Shown here: piece after piece, positions 55,201 to 62,659 of the stretch
Position numbering within the stretch: the stretch's first letter is position 1
Layout: every line of letters begins with the position of its first letter
DNA from: Marinifilum sp. N1E240
GTDB taxonomy: Bacteria; Bacteroidota; Bacteroidia; Bacteroidales; Marinifilaceae
Direction: 5' to 3'
Assembly (NCBI RefSeq): GCF_009295825.1
Contig: NZ_WHKF01000003.1
Span: 434,001-498,000 of the forward strand
Length of the DNA stretch: 64,000 nt
The notes under the pieces: generated by a model
Database searches by the model: none
Told to the model about the DNA's origin: nothing
What the model saw: only the letters and a program-made list of their open reading frames with translations
Position numbers and translations under genes: made by a program

Positions 55201-58200
55201 GAATCACAACCATTAGAAACAGTTACTTTATAAGTTCCTGCATCAGAAAGTGCAATTGGCGATACAATCTTTTGAGCTCCTGCAGTGTCTTCATCCTCCT
55301 CACCATCTTTTTCCCAAACAAAATTATAATAAGAGTCAGCTTCTGTTACTCCAACTTCAAATGTATGCGTGGTAGCACCTTCACAAAGAGTTACATCATC
55401 AATTTCATCGTCAATGGTAACAATTGGAATAATATCTAAATTCTCAACTGACATTGTCAAATCATCAGGACAAACAAAATTAACTCCATCAATAGTATAA
55501 ACACTACTAACACTAACTGAATAAATCGATGAACGATCATCCATACTAGCTGGGAAAGTTAATGTCGAACCTTTTTCAATTAAATCCGTTGTTCCTTCTT
55601 TCCAATTATAGTTTAATGTTCCAGAACCTGTTGCTTCAGCAGTTAATATTACATCTTTATTCTCACAAAGATTATCATTAACCGTTAAGTCAGTCAATTC
55701 TGGAGCTGATAAAACCCTTAAGCTGATTTCATCAAAGGCTTTACCACAGCCATTTTCTGCTTCACATCTTATTGTATAGGTTCCAGGAGCATAATCATCA
55801 GCAAATACAAATGGATTTTCCAGTGATACAGGAGTATCTCCTCCATTCACATACCATTTTACTTCTCCTGCATCTCCAGTTACCAGAGCGGTTAAAGTTG
55901 CCGTTTTTCCAAAACAAAAATTAGTATGATTGGCATCAATATTAATAGTTGCAGCTTCATCAACCAATACGGTTAGATCGGCATGTACATTATCTGTTGA
56001 AGTACCACAATCAGTATATTCCTCTTTAAATCCAATCGAGCATCTATATTCGCCTTCATTTATTTGTTGAGGATTTTCAAAGAACAATTGATGAGTTTTC
56101 ACCCCTGAAAATTCATCATTATCCACTAAATCAATATAGTTTTCTGTTCCTTCTTCTTTCTTGGACCATGAGTAATCGTACCAGCTTACATCTCCGTTTG
56201 ATACATCAAGAGAGTTTCTAACGCCTTCGCAAAAATGAAAAGTTTTATCATTATTACCATAGCTATAATTTGGTACAACACGCGCTACAAAAGTAGCAGT
56301 ATCCTGCACAGCTTGTACAAAAGTTATACTATCAAGAGCAAAAGCAGATTGTATCCCCGATGCGTTATTATTTAATAATTTAATTACCGCATTTTCGGCA
56401 CCTTTTGGTTTCCATAAAGCAGAAACAGATTGCCAATCATTGGTTTGTTCTATTTTAAAGTTATCAACAATAACTTCATCATTAACCATCACCTTAAGAC
56501 TTTGTGCTGTTGTATATTCTTCGTTAACAACACTTCTTCCGTGTAGTTTAACGATGTAGTTAAAACCATCTACTACATCAACTTTTGTTCCTCGGTATAT
56601 AGTGTCACCAAAATTCTTAGATATGGCCATGAACATGTAGTCATTATCCATATCACTAAATGTAGGATATTTGAATGATGGGTCAGCATTAGTTGTTTGT
56701 CTAACTAAAGAGTATTCGCCTGGATTTCTTAAGTTCCCAAAAACCTCATCATAATCAGAATCAACCGTTAATTCGAAAAATGAACCATTATACAACTGAT
56801 CCATTAAAGGATCCCTATACGAACCAACTACATAATAAGTTGTTTCAACATCTGGTGCTGGAACATTTAGAGGTCCGTCAGGAAAATTTGGTTCTCCTTC
56901 AAAATCATTTACATACCACTCATAAAAATCAGGAGCAGGATCTTTAATAGATACAATTATATTATCATCATAACTTTCACAAATCAAATTTAAATCAACA
57001 TCTGTATTGATATCTAAATCAGGAATGATTTTTGAAATTTCTTTAGTAAATCCAGAATAATAACCTGCAGCACCCACAACACCTGATTTTACCAACCAAG
57101 CCACATTAATTGCTTTATTACTATAAAAACGATAACTACCTTTCAAATTATCGTCAAGCTTATATATCTCCCACTGTGGAACCCCGGAAATTTTAACAGG
57201 TGAGCCAGTAATATTACTAATAGGATGTAAGGCTTCTTCACCATCTCTTGAGTAACTTATTACTGCTCCGGTCTGAGAAAGAATTGTTATCACTCCAGTA
57301 ACACCTTGTTTTGATAGAACTTCAGCATACGGAACGGTTACCTCTCGTATTCCACTAGTTGATACCGGAGGAATAAAGTTCATACCAACAGTAGGTCCTA
57401 TGCTGGAACTACTACCCGAAAGAGTTTGATAAACGTAAACATTCTTATCCGTTAAAACATAGGCATTCCCATTTCCATCATAAGGATCATTCAGATCCAT
57501 ATATCCACCTTTTTTGGCTATGGTTCCTTCATAAACACCATTTACCTCGACTCTTGTATTATCTTCCGTAGCAACAATTATAGGACGTTCTGTAGTATAA
57601 TTCCCCTTCCCCCGCATGATAATATACTCATTTCGAACTTGATCGATAGGTACAATTTGGTCTACACCAATATCCTGACCCGATGGACCAGTAGTCCATG
57701 AACCACTATTAACAGCTATTGGTTTATTGGAAGTAATAGATGTACCATTTAAAGCGTTTTTATCAGCATTTGAGAATCCAGATAAATCGTGATCTACTCC
57801 AATAACATAACTATCACCTCTCATTAAAGTAGTAGTAGTAATCACATCTGTAGGTGAAATTACTTTTGAAACAAGAGAGTTTGTTGCAGAATTAAATTCA
57901 GTTAATCGAGAAACTTTAATATCAGTAAAATTAACAACCGTATTGTCCTCTGTTGCCATTACCGATATAAAGTGACTTCTTCTGCTAGTTGCACTATTTT
58001 GATGAGTATAGGTATGTCCTGATAAAAATTCTGTACCATATGCATAAGTTCCTTTTGTAGTTAAAGAACTACCCTGATCTCTTGTTGAATGTCGCATATT
58101 TACAAAAAATGGTCCATCCGGTGAATAAAATCTAAGACCATCATCAGAAAGTTTTTTATTCAACTCTTTAGCACCAACAACATTTTCAGGAAAATTATAT

Positions 58201-58547
58201 TTATGCGGGTAAGTAACAACGTCACCCTTCTCAACTCCTACAGGAGTAAGAAATGGGTACGAATATGGACTTGTATTACTAATTGTAACAACATCAATTT
58301 CATCATCATATCCTCTATAAATATAAACCCGAATATCTTTTACAGAGTTTGTAGATAATATAGCACGATGATAACCTATATCATTATCAGTAGATGATCC
58401 ATTATAAAATGGCGGAACATAGTGTTCATAGTCATATTGTGCAAAACCTTTATTTGGAATTGCAAACAAACAAAAGACTATTATTAACTTAAAAATTACT
58501 TGAAGCTGAGTAGACATTTTACCATTCCCCATATCATTAAGATTCAT
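46242..58547 (-). CDS. Giant Ig-repeat adhesin, T9SS type B substrate (4101 residues)
   Basis: An exceptionally large exported protein. The signal peptide ends GFAQ (about residue 37); Met11 is an alternative start and is preceded by GGGGA. Residues about 40-550 resemble the IgGFc-binding N-terminal region (ISVMATEDNTVVNF). Residues about 580-745 look like a carbohydrate-binding jelly-roll. Then come about thirty Ig-like modules with the pattern Cys-x-Gly/Asn ... Trp ... Tyr-x-Cys, a shorter PKD/SprB-like tail, and a type B gliding-motility-associated sorting domain (about 4020-4101, FTPNSNNENDRFYL and YDRWGELLF). It is secreted by T9SS and probably mediates adhesion or gliding. A PorP/SprF gene follows. 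Confidence 0.93.
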   Translation of the reverse strand: MNLNDMGNGKMSTQLQVIFKLIIVFCLFAIPNKGFAQYDYEHYVPPFYNGSSTDNDIGYHRAILSTNSVKDIRVYIYRGYDDEIDVVTISNTSPYSYPFLTPVGVEKGDVVTYPHKYNFPENVVGAKELNKKLSDDGLRFYSPDGPFFVNMRHSTRDQGSSLTTKGTYAYGTEFLSGHTYTHQNSATSRRSHFISVMATEDNTVVNFTDIKVSRLTEFNSATNSLVSKVISPTDVITTTTLMRGDSYVIGVDHDLSGFSNADKNALNGTSITSNKPIAVNSGSWTTGPSGQDIGVDQIVPIDQVRNEYIIMRGKGNYTTERPIIVATEDNTRVEVNGVYEGTIAKKGGYMDLNDPYDGNGNAYVLTDKNVYVYQTLSGSSSSIGPTVGMNFIPPVSTSGIREVTVPYAEVLSKQGVTGVITILSQTGAVISYSRDGEEALHPISNITGSPVKISGVPQWEIYKLDDNLKGSYRFYSNKAINVAWLVKSGVVGAAGYYSGFTKEISKIIPDLDINTDVDLNLICESYDDNIIVSIKDPAPDFYEWYVNDFEGEPNFPDGPLNVPAPDVETTYYVVGSYRDPLMDQLYNGSFFELTVDSDYDEVFGNLRNPGEYSLVRQTTNADPSFKYPTFSDMDNDYMFMAISKNFGDTIYRGTKVDVVDGFNYIVKLHGRSVVNEEYTTAQSLKVMVNDEVIVDNFKIEQTNDWQSVSALWKPKGAENAVIKLLNNNASGIQSAFALDSITFVQAVQDTATFVARVVPNYSYGNNDKTFHFCEGVRNSLDVSNGDVSWYDYSWSKKEEGTENYIDLVDNDEFSGVKTHQLFFENPQQINEGEYRCSIGFKEEYTDCGTSTDNVHADLTVLVDEAATINIDANHTNFCFGKTATLTALVTGDAGEVKWYVNGGDTPVSLENPFVFADDYAPGTYTIRCEAENGCGKAFDEISLRVLSAPELTDLTVNDNLCENKDVILTAEATGSGTLNYNWKEGTTDLIEKGSTLTFPASMDDRSSIYSVSVSSVYTIDGVNFVCPDDLTMSVENLDIIPIVTIDDEIDDVTLCEGATTHTFEVGVTEADSYYNFVWEKDGEEDEDTAGAQKIVSPIALSDAGTYKVTVSNGCDSKESTATLSVTPKMVVTSITADPAGPFCSPTNVTVTFTDNGAVSEYRAKKPDNSIITITNPYSFEINNSTEGTWEFIAEPNCVGDNFTYKFTWNIIPDFGDVTIEDVGTCLGEEVSFHAVVEDVSDLSNLKYLWKNEAEDEIGTEAVLTIDNVEESDLGIYTCTVSDQCNTETESATLSIQKVNTPKTSAVDIEVCEGDNFSFDIDYIGTPTFEWSFKNKSGVIKTLSESTGSLTINPVSKDDEGIYYCTVHLICGDDVTIQRNLVVHKHVSIDPSAHEIIDICQGEKPLLNVEVKYTSDATVANSDDYTIIWTDDSDNPLVGFGDVNQVQLNAHNTPGTYTYKAKVTSFCDNLSKTYIVKVHEKPILSTLDNNVEECAGVVSLNITESGEHNGISWWKNELPITDGNTEPTNYVIDPATSPTSDGNYIAKVNSNFCGDDQVSISVDITNNIVVTDQSDAITTVCENKTISLSVTADAGGDEIHYKWTQTAKPTKIFPNTPSIELKDVMIDEDAGEYTCELSNDLGCGNVTLTFNVVVNKNPKITKDPDDQIICETEVSVDFTVAGDVQGDIHYQWYDKDDVAVGTDHPTLTVVPVDGQSYHCKIWGDACGEATTQTATLTIIPKVAVTNPNPVTINDGADASFSVTASGEKEYSYQWEIWVGPGVDDYNPVTGAKYSGINTAELKITNALKADFDGNQYRCVVTSDGAICTLNATAISSEATLTINSINKIVSAGQPENQVVCEGENITFSITGTKTTGLTYQWQYHEGDNVYKNADVSDVNTVGDISTYTISGATQDMENWRFRCLVSDGLSTPQLSNEVMVDVWENIVVSTSDDSGLTACVDAPFSITVEATGDILKYKWYKVGDESISLSDKATFSISKVDLSHQGTYKVDVYNDQNCNNETRTFGVDVLELLTLDDPEDVVMCTGDADPTFMVKANGDGPFTYQWFDKDHNSVGTNDAILIVDTPVDGQSYYCEVFNNCNTIISKSALLTVVEPLVVIDPIDQLIADNGTAHFNVTASGEPNYSYQWQVWVGPTADDWSDLANDVNYSDVKTNELTVSNATIIDGFDGKQYRCVVTTDGVKGCIRSVESNFAELSIDALSLIKSHPSDQKLCENLPVTFIVEVMPTVDTYNWFYNDGTNDYAAKATWDVSVSGELTIDPVTPEMDGWEFYCEVAIGTGSPDPTNKAKLTVWEEVAITSPVNLDTPIEVCKGESRNLSVIATGDEREYKWYEQATPATVLSTTDSYFVDEINADIVYVCEVSNDCVTESRTFTFTVRDELVITTPLTTNTICEGELIPEFNVAATGYAPLSYHWFENGVEVPASNSDKFTPATAVDGNTYYCVITDGCGKSLTSDVAELIVNQGVTITSEPSDITISDGENATFELTAIGDEIPGTPITYQWQILNGASWDNLADDVTYSGCKTASLEITKANLSFNGKQYRCLVSNTCSTDVESATVILSVNALYKILTPPSNIQACLNDEVYFEIVGTTPGLDYAWEYENGSGIFVNAEVVPGMSEVLTVNGSKLKIDNASLTMASWTFRCIVSDGSSTDDISNVVSMEVFEPIEITPIDNQELCFDESKQITLDVTSGTEPYTYSWTKDATEVSATAIVNIGGADNGNYKVIASNGGVCPDKSSEFTVIHHSKLSLDAWENADHVCIGTPETLSVSIDNVDPALTLSYKWYKDGAEIVGETSVDYILTAADKSKAGQYKVEVFDGCSTEFVSGYVDVYQSIAPVSIWPAEKTLCLGEELNLEAIVSGDATSYTWTKNDIPFVANTTHLIAEVGIGDAGIYKCVIKDECGIEITYIIDISILSIPEITKGLEILPEICEGEVLELGPIEIVGTYDAIKWTLSDDSEDNVSGLNLILGAAITEMEGNYKVAVSNVCGEDVSVGTQIVNPTPTLASIDDQTVCQNEGVVFRAETTGRDLHYQWKIDGVDQATDAAELIIDGTEVLPDDPFNARTYNIECTVTNDNGCGEILNETAQLIVNPSTILNTTLKNVVKYVGDDYTMALDVTGDDLVYTWSHVVDGVKTDLTGITGSFIDFTNIQMSDAGYYNCVITGICGTRLASGKLTVKEPVKIIDGLTNFIEKCEGESLNLTLSASGQITSKEWFKDGNPLGNTEFTHFIPELSIADAGTYTCVIKGEGLPVSGIEESTIVRVYSNTTLNAPIGNQTICENDELNWSPNISGAADLTYKWFFGGTEVSTKKDLHYDNLTLAQEGEYEVQVKGFCGDVSSSGTLEVTELPKVIGVSDNNEVCENTSLVEFSVLATGENLRYQWRKNTIDIAGKTSPTLSLTSIQLDDEATYDCRVYNSCGEDISASMELSVIPQLSILSEPVDLEVCAGEPVTFTAEVVGNDVNYQWKLNGTDITGATNSVYDILETEDADNGYYTCIVSDFCTDSRSTKPTELVVNKLPNSEIIGRMVLCAKEDRVTYTTIDQKNIVYGWGVDGGIFAGPDEGLRTRITWEEVANGELSIMITNNETGCSSKVDSLVTLNALPEVNLEVFDSKGVCEESFELSGGYPAGGIYWVNGISEETFDPADKGPGEYTIHYSYTDKFGCSNVTETTSLKVDELPTVDITDDTTIGSCSPFTLVADTKEDNIKWSPADNLNDVNSMTPIFTPGESQVYVASVMDEHGCVGIDLVNLNVAPLPEVTTIEDITAGQCNELQLLTDIVGDAGEITWTNPDHLDDPTTRSPRIVNAPEGTYTYKINVVDLYGCDAGDEVTVSIVADPELDEDKFGCEGDQFEVNLTGMDKPIWDDGYAGDTRTVETPGKYTLTVENEYGCGDKQNFVINPTPNPKLMDYLIIDGPDEVEIVEGKPVIIFEGQTLTLGSNLPLEYSPYNFTWEDGKEGSILQRYDVTETGLYKLTVVDNLGCVAKDSVDVEVKPVGIEQPSAFTPNSNNENDRFYLKDINYDIQKYEMYVYDRWGELLFIGSEPGYNGGWDGQYKGKLCPTGAYVWMLFINGDLTNKGTFMLIR
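50225..53570 (-). repeat. Three-fold four-module super-repeat within the giant adhesin
   Basis: At about residues 1660-2775 the Ig-like modules recur as a set of four in fixed order, three times, about 370 residues (1.1 kb) each. Module A has VDGQSYYC-type ends, B lacks the first Cys and has GKQYRCVV, C has W-x-F-x-C with VSDG, and D has a YKW core. Starts lie near 53570, 52430 and 51330. Outside this zone modules do not keep this order. Confidence 0.75.
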
Positions 58548-58719
58548 AGTTTCACCAAACAGTTTTAATAAAGAGCAGTTTATAACAAATAAAGTATTAG
58601 ATCACATGCTCATTTCTCATTAAACATACAAAAGCCAATCATAGCTCTACCAATGAGTTAGCAGCAAAAATGCTTACACTTATTAAAAATCAAATTAGTG
58701 TAAGTTAATTTTTGTTCCA

Positions 58720-58727
58720 CAAATATA
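58720..58727 (-). promoter_or_regulatory. -7 element for the giant adhesin
   Basis: Minus-strand TATATTTG is an exact match to TAnnTTTG. It predicts a leader of about 165 nt. No clear -33 partner. Confidence 0.4.
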
Positions 58728-58815
58728 CCTTTTAAACTGATTAAAGGTTGTTTTTGTTACATATTCGTATAAATATTTAGTAAAGTTAAGGAAAATTAAA
58801 CAAACAGCCCAAAAT

Positions 58816-58848
58816 AAAAAAAGCGGTCATTCATCAGAATGCCGCTTT
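58816..58848 (-). terminator. Terminator after the Xaa-Pro aminopeptidase gene
   Basis: A 12-bp stem AAAGCGG-CATTC / GAATG-CCGCTTT with one bulged T and loop ATCA, followed on the minus strand by a U run. Confidence 0.85.
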
Positions 58849-58871
58849 ATATTATGTAATTACTGAGTTTT

Positions 58872-60257
58872 TTAACTCATTATAGCTTCTACTTCCTCAA
58901 CACTAACCGGTATTCTTTTACCAATCAATCTGTTTCCATCTTTGGTAACCAATATATCATCTTCCAAACGAATCCCTCCAAAATCGCGATATTCATTAAC
59001 TTTATCGTAATTAATAAACTCTGTATGTAAGTTCTCATTTTGGAATTTATCAATCAATGCAGGAATAAAATAGATACCCGGCTCATTTGTTAAAACGAAA
59101 CCTGGTTTTAACTCTTTACCTAAACGAAGGTATGCAGTTCCAAATTGGTCTATTCTTTGAACTTTATCGTCGTATCCAACCAAATTCTCACCAAAATCTT
59201 CCATATCATGAACATCTAATCCCATCATATGACCAAGTCCGTGTGGCATAAATAATGCATGAGCTCCAGCTTTCACAGCAGCATCAACATCACCTTTCAT
59301 CAATCCTAATTCCTTCAAACCAGTAGCTAAGACCTTACAAACCTCTATGTGAATGCTTTGATAGGTAACTCCAGGACGAATCAACTCATTTCCTTTATTG
59401 ATTCCAGCCAATACAATTTCGTAAATCTCTCTTTGCTTTTGAGAGAATTTTCCTCCAACCGGAATTGTTCTTGTATTGTCAGAAGCATAATGAGTGTCTG
59501 TTTCTGCGCCACAATCGACAAGTAATAAGTCACCTGCTTTTAGTAAATTTCCATGTTCATGATTGTGAAGCGTCTCTCCTCTCTTTGAAACAATCGCTGG
59601 AAATGACAACATACCACCTGCTCTTAGTGTAATTGCTTCAACTTCTCCGGCCACTTCTCTTTCATATACACCATCTTTAGCCATTTTCATAGCAGTTGTA
59701 TGCATTTCATATCCAATGGCAGCTGCTCTTTCTAATTCTTTAATTTCGTACTCATCTTTTATTTCACGCAAAGCAACAACTGCCTTAATGAATTCTACAG
59801 AAGCATTCTCTTTAATAGCATTAAGAGGAGTACCTAACATTTCGTGAATTAGAATCTTATTCTCTGCTCTATATACAGGTAGGAAATGAATCTTTCGTCC
59901 AGCTTTTACAGCATCCGCAACAAATATTTTTAGATCACCAAACGGAGCACAATTCTCCAAACCAAATTCAGCTGCCTGATCTTTTACACTTGGCTGAGGT
60001 CCCATCCAAATGATATCATCTATATCAACATCATTACCAAAAACGTAATCTTTGTTGTTATCGATATCAAAAACACCTGCAAAACCAGGATGATCTATAC
60101 CAAAGAAATAAAGGAAAGTACTATCCTGGCGGTAGTGATAAATATTGCCTGCATAATTCATTGGTGCATCAGGATTACCAAGAACAATTGCAATACCGTC
60201 CTTCATCGATTCGCGTAGCTTTTCGCGTCTGTTTATATAAACTTCTTTTGGAATCAT
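58872..60257 (-). CDS. pepP: Xaa-Pro aminopeptidase (M24B family)
   Basis: A 461-residue PepP-like enzyme with an N-terminal creatinase-type domain (about residues 1-170) and a C-terminal pita-bread catalytic domain. Metal ligands are visible in VDCGAETDTHYASDNTRT (two Asp), GLGHMMGLDVHD (His), TNEPGIYF (Glu) and GGIRLEDDILVT (Glu). It removes the N-terminal residue ahead of proline from peptides, in the cytoplasm (no signal peptide). It has a possible -7 site (60303-60310) and its own terminator. The Lrp/AsnC gene upstream on the same strand ends at a separate terminator. Confidence 0.93.
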   Translation of the reverse strand: MIPKEVYINRREKLRESMKDGIAIVLGNPDAPMNYAGNIYHYRQDSTFLYFFGIDHPGFAGVFDIDNNKDYVFGNDVDIDDIIWMGPQPSVKDQAAEFGLENCAPFGDLKIFVADAVKAGRKIHFLPVYRAENKILIHEMLGTPLNAIKENASVEFIKAVVALREIKDEYEIKELERAAAIGYEMHTTAMKMAKDGVYEREVAGEVEAITLRAGGMLSFPAIVSKRGETLHNHEHGNLLKAGDLLLVDCGAETDTHYASDNTRTIPVGGKFSQKQREIYEIVLAGINKGNELIRPGVTYQSIHIEVCKVLATGLKELGLMKGDVDAAVKAGAHALFMPHGLGHMMGLDVHDMEDFGENLVGYDDKVQRIDQFGTAYLRLGKELKPGFVLTNEPGIYFIPALIDKFQNENLHTEFINYDKVNEYRDFGGIRLEDDILVTKDGNRLIGKRIPVSVEEVEAIMS

Positions 60258-60302
60258 GTTATTGTGTTTTTAAGTATTTAAATTTAAAGATTCGGAAAGA
60301 TA

Positions 60303-60310
60303 CAAAATTA
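60303..60310 (-). promoter_or_regulatory. Candidate -7 element for the Xaa-Pro aminopeptidase gene
   Basis: Minus-strand TAATTTTG fits TAnnTTTG, 46 nt upstream of the start; -33 not evident. Confidence 0.3.
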
Positions 60311-60349
60311 GGTAGTAAATGATTTTGAAATTTTTGCATTTGTATCGTC

Positions 60350-60383
60350 AAAAACAAAAAAAGCTTCCTAAAATTAGGAAGCT
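60350..60383 (-). terminator. Terminator after the Lrp/AsnC regulator gene
   Basis: AGCTTCCTAA (60362-60371) pairs with TTAGGAAGCT (60374-60383), with a long U run following on the minus strand. Confidence 0.9.
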
Positions 60384-60408
60384 CTTATGCTAAAATCATT
60401 TTTTATAT

Positions 60409-60864
60409 CTACAATTTAATTTCTCGATCTACTGTTTGATCCAAAGAAATAAAGGTCTCAGTTTTCGATATACCCGGAATATTTTGAAGAGTATTGATTA
60501 AAACATCCATTAAATGCTGATTGTCTCTACAAAGCATTTTCACAAGAAAGGTATAATTACCCGTTGTAAAATGACACTCAACAATTTCCTGGATTGCATC
60601 AATTTTATCAACTACAGTTTTATATTGTTGCGCATGATCTAAAGTAATTCCCACAAAAGCACAAACTTCATAACCTAACGCTCTTGGTTTTACTATAAAT
60701 CGAGATCCATCAATAATTCCTGCATCCTCAAGTTTTTTCACCCTTTGATGAATTGCAGCTCCTGAAATTCCACATTCTCTTGCAATTTCAAGAAAAGGTA
60801 TTCGTGCATTTTTAATCAGATATGATAATATTTTCTGATCTACTTCATCAATTTGAATCTTCAT
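60409..60864 (-). CDS. Lrp/AsnC family transcriptional regulator
   Basis: A 151-residue protein of typical length. It has an N-terminal winged helix-turn-helix (DEVDQKILSYLIKNARIPFLEI, then GISGAAIHQRVKKLEDAGII) and a C-terminal RAM domain (about 70-145) that binds amino acids and builds octamers. It probably adjusts amino-acid or peptide metabolism, which fits the downstream Xaa-Pro aminopeptidase gene, although a terminator separates them. The opposite-strand neighbour is cobQ, 324 nt away. Confidence 0.92.
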   Translation of the reverse strand: MKIQIDEVDQKILSYLIKNARIPFLEIARECGISGAAIHQRVKKLEDAGIIDGSRFIVKPRALGYEVCAFVGITLDHAQQYKTVVDKIDAIQEIVECHFTTGNYTFLVKMLCRDNQHLMDVLINTLQNIPGISKTETFISLDQTVDREIKL

Positions 60865-61188
60865 GTATTAATATTTAGAGTCCATCTTTAATTTTTAACA
60901 AGAAATCTGCCCGAATGAAGTAAATATCTTTTATCGAAAGGAAAACCTGTTACAATTCATTACAATAAGGGCAAAAATACTAATAATTTATAACCACATA
61001 AAATATAAACTACTCCAAATACAAATTTAGAACGATTAAATTCAAGCACATATATACATTTCAATTGTTCTGTCATTTTATAAAAAATTAGTAAGCTAAT
61101 GCTATACAACCGAGGAAACACATGAATAAAAAATTAAATTTGCATCCAGTTTCAGAATAACTATCAATTGTAGAATAAATTTAATAAG
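60865..61188. other. 324-bp divergent gap between the Lrp/AsnC regulator and cobQ
   Basis: AT-rich. It contains TAAATTTG (61135-61142), a -7 match 46 nt upstream of cobQ, without a clear -33. A 12-codon ORF with a GAGGA motif starts at 61122 but overlaps that -7 site, so both cannot be right. I looked for a cobalamin riboswitch (B12 box GCCACTG-like) and found none. Confidence 0.5.
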
Positions 61189-62655
61189 ATGAAAAAACTA
61201 AAATCAGTAATGTTTGTTGGCACCGGTTCCGATGTTGGAAAAAGTATCGTAAATACTGGTTTTTGTCGTATTCTTAAACAAGATGGATATTCTCCTGCAC
61301 CTTTTAAAGCTCAAAATATGTCACTAAATTCATATGCTACACCAGAGGGCTTTGAAATTGGAAGAGCCCAGGCTGTACAAGCTGAGGCATGCGGAATTGA
61401 TTGTCATACGGATATGAATCCTGTTTTGTTAAAACCTACAAATGATAAAAGTTCGCAAGTTGTTTTGAACGGTAAGCCTGTTGGTACTCAAAGTGCTGTT
61501 GAATATTTTACAGGCAACAACAAAAAAGCCTTATTCGAAGAAGCTAAAAATGCATTTAATCGTTTAAATGAAAAATACAATCCAATTGTTCTAGAAGGAG
61601 CTGGCAGTATCTCTGAATTAAATCTTAAATCGAGAGATATTACAAACATGAGAATGGCTACCGAGGTTGATGCGGTAACCTATTTAATTGCGGATATTGA
61701 TAAAGGAGGTGTTTTTGCAAGTACTTATGGGAGCATAGCTCTATTGGATGAAAAAGAAAAAGATCAGATCAAAGGTATTCTGATAAACAAATTCAGAGGA
61801 GATATTAAATTATTCGAAGAAGGAAAAAAAATAATTGAAGATTTAACTGGCAAACCTGTTATTGGCGTCCTTCCTTACTTTAGAGATATTCATATAGAAG
61901 AAGAAGATTCGGTTAGTCTTGAAAATAAGTCATCTTCATCTTTAGATGGCAATATTAATTGTGCAGTAATTCTATTACCACGCATGGCGAATTTTACAGA
62001 TTTCAATGTACTTGAACATGATCCTAGAGTAAATTTATTTTATACTAACAATATAAAAGAGATTGAAAGTGCCGATATTGTAATAATTCCTGGTAGTAAA
62101 AACACAATATCTGATTTAAATGAAATCAAGAAAAATGGTGTTGCTCAGGCTATAATTCGTGCACATAAAATTGGTAAAAAAGTAATCGGCATTTGTGGTG
62201 GCTATCAAATGATGGGTCAGTCAATTAGTGATCCTGATGGAATTGAAGGAAATATTTCTGAAATTTCAGGCTTAGGTTTATTACCTGTTAAAACAACCAT
62301 TACCGATGAGAAACTAACTGAACAATGCACCTTCAAATTTAAAAACCATAAGGATGAATGCTCCGGATATGAGATCCACATGGGGCAAACTGTGGCAAAT
62401 GAAAATTCTTTAAATTCATTATCAAACGGAAAACAGGATGGTTACCTGCTTAATGAAAATTGCTGGGGAAGTTACATTCATGGTATTTTAGACAATTCTG
62501 TAGTAATAAACGATCTACTATCTGGCTTTGATATTGATGCTGATAGAAATTTTAATTACTCCGAATTTAAAGAAGAACAATACGATAAATTGGCTAACGT
62601 AATTCGAAATAGTGTAGATATGGAATTATTCTACAAACATTTATCCAGAGAGTAG
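61189..62655 (+). CDS. cobQ: Cobyric acid synthase (glutamine-hydrolysing)
   Basis: A 488-residue CobQ/CbiP enzyme. The N-terminal ATP-binding domain opens FVGTGSDVGKSIVNTGFCRI and has VLEGAGSISE. The C-terminal class I-like amidotransferase domain has the nucleophile C336 in GICGGYQMMG and H431 in YIHGILDN. It amidates adenosylcobyrinic acid a,c-diamide at four side chains, using glutamine and ATP, to give cobyric acid. The following gene starts four nt after its stop codon. Together with cbiZ it points to corrinoid synthesis or salvage. Confidence 0.94.
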   Translation: MKKLKSVMFVGTGSDVGKSIVNTGFCRILKQDGYSPAPFKAQNMSLNSYATPEGFEIGRAQAVQAEACGIDCHTDMNPVLLKPTNDKSSQVVLNGKPVGTQSAVEYFTGNNKKALFEEAKNAFNRLNEKYNPIVLEGAGSISELNLKSRDITNMRMATEVDAVTYLIADIDKGGVFASTYGSIALLDEKEKDQIKGILINKFRGDIKLFEEGKKIIEDLTGKPVIGVLPYFRDIHIEEEDSVSLENKSSSSLDGNINCAVILLPRMANFTDFNVLEHDPRVNLFYTNNIKEIESADIVIIPGSKNTISDLNEIKKNGVAQAIIRAHKIGKKVIGICGGYQMMGQSISDPDGIEGNISEISGLGLLPVKTTITDEKLTEQCTFKFKNHKDECSGYEIHMGQTVANENSLNSLSNGKQDGYLLNENCWGSYIHGILDNSVVINDLLSGFDIDADRNFNYSEFKEEQYDKLANVIRNSVDMELFYKHLSRE

Positions 62656-62659
62656 ATTG

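Larger units (their letters stand above)
58548..58871. other. 324-bp gap between the giant adhesin and the Xaa-Pro aminopeptidase gene
   Basis: It contains a -7-like site for the adhesin (58720-58727), a terminator for the peptidase gene (58820-58848), and no supported ORF. Confidence 0.6.

Noticed and set aside
47248-55233. Several plus-strand open frames of 60-90 codons opposite the giant adhesin gene
   Set aside because: They are antisense shadows with no recognisable domains or start signals.
61122-61160. 12-codon leader ORF with GAGGA upstream of cobQ
   Set aside because: It overlaps the only -7-like element (61135-61142) and has no further support.
60865-61188. Cobalamin riboswitch upstream of cobQ
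   Set aside because: No B12-box-like sequence or the expected helices could be found in the 324-bp gap.
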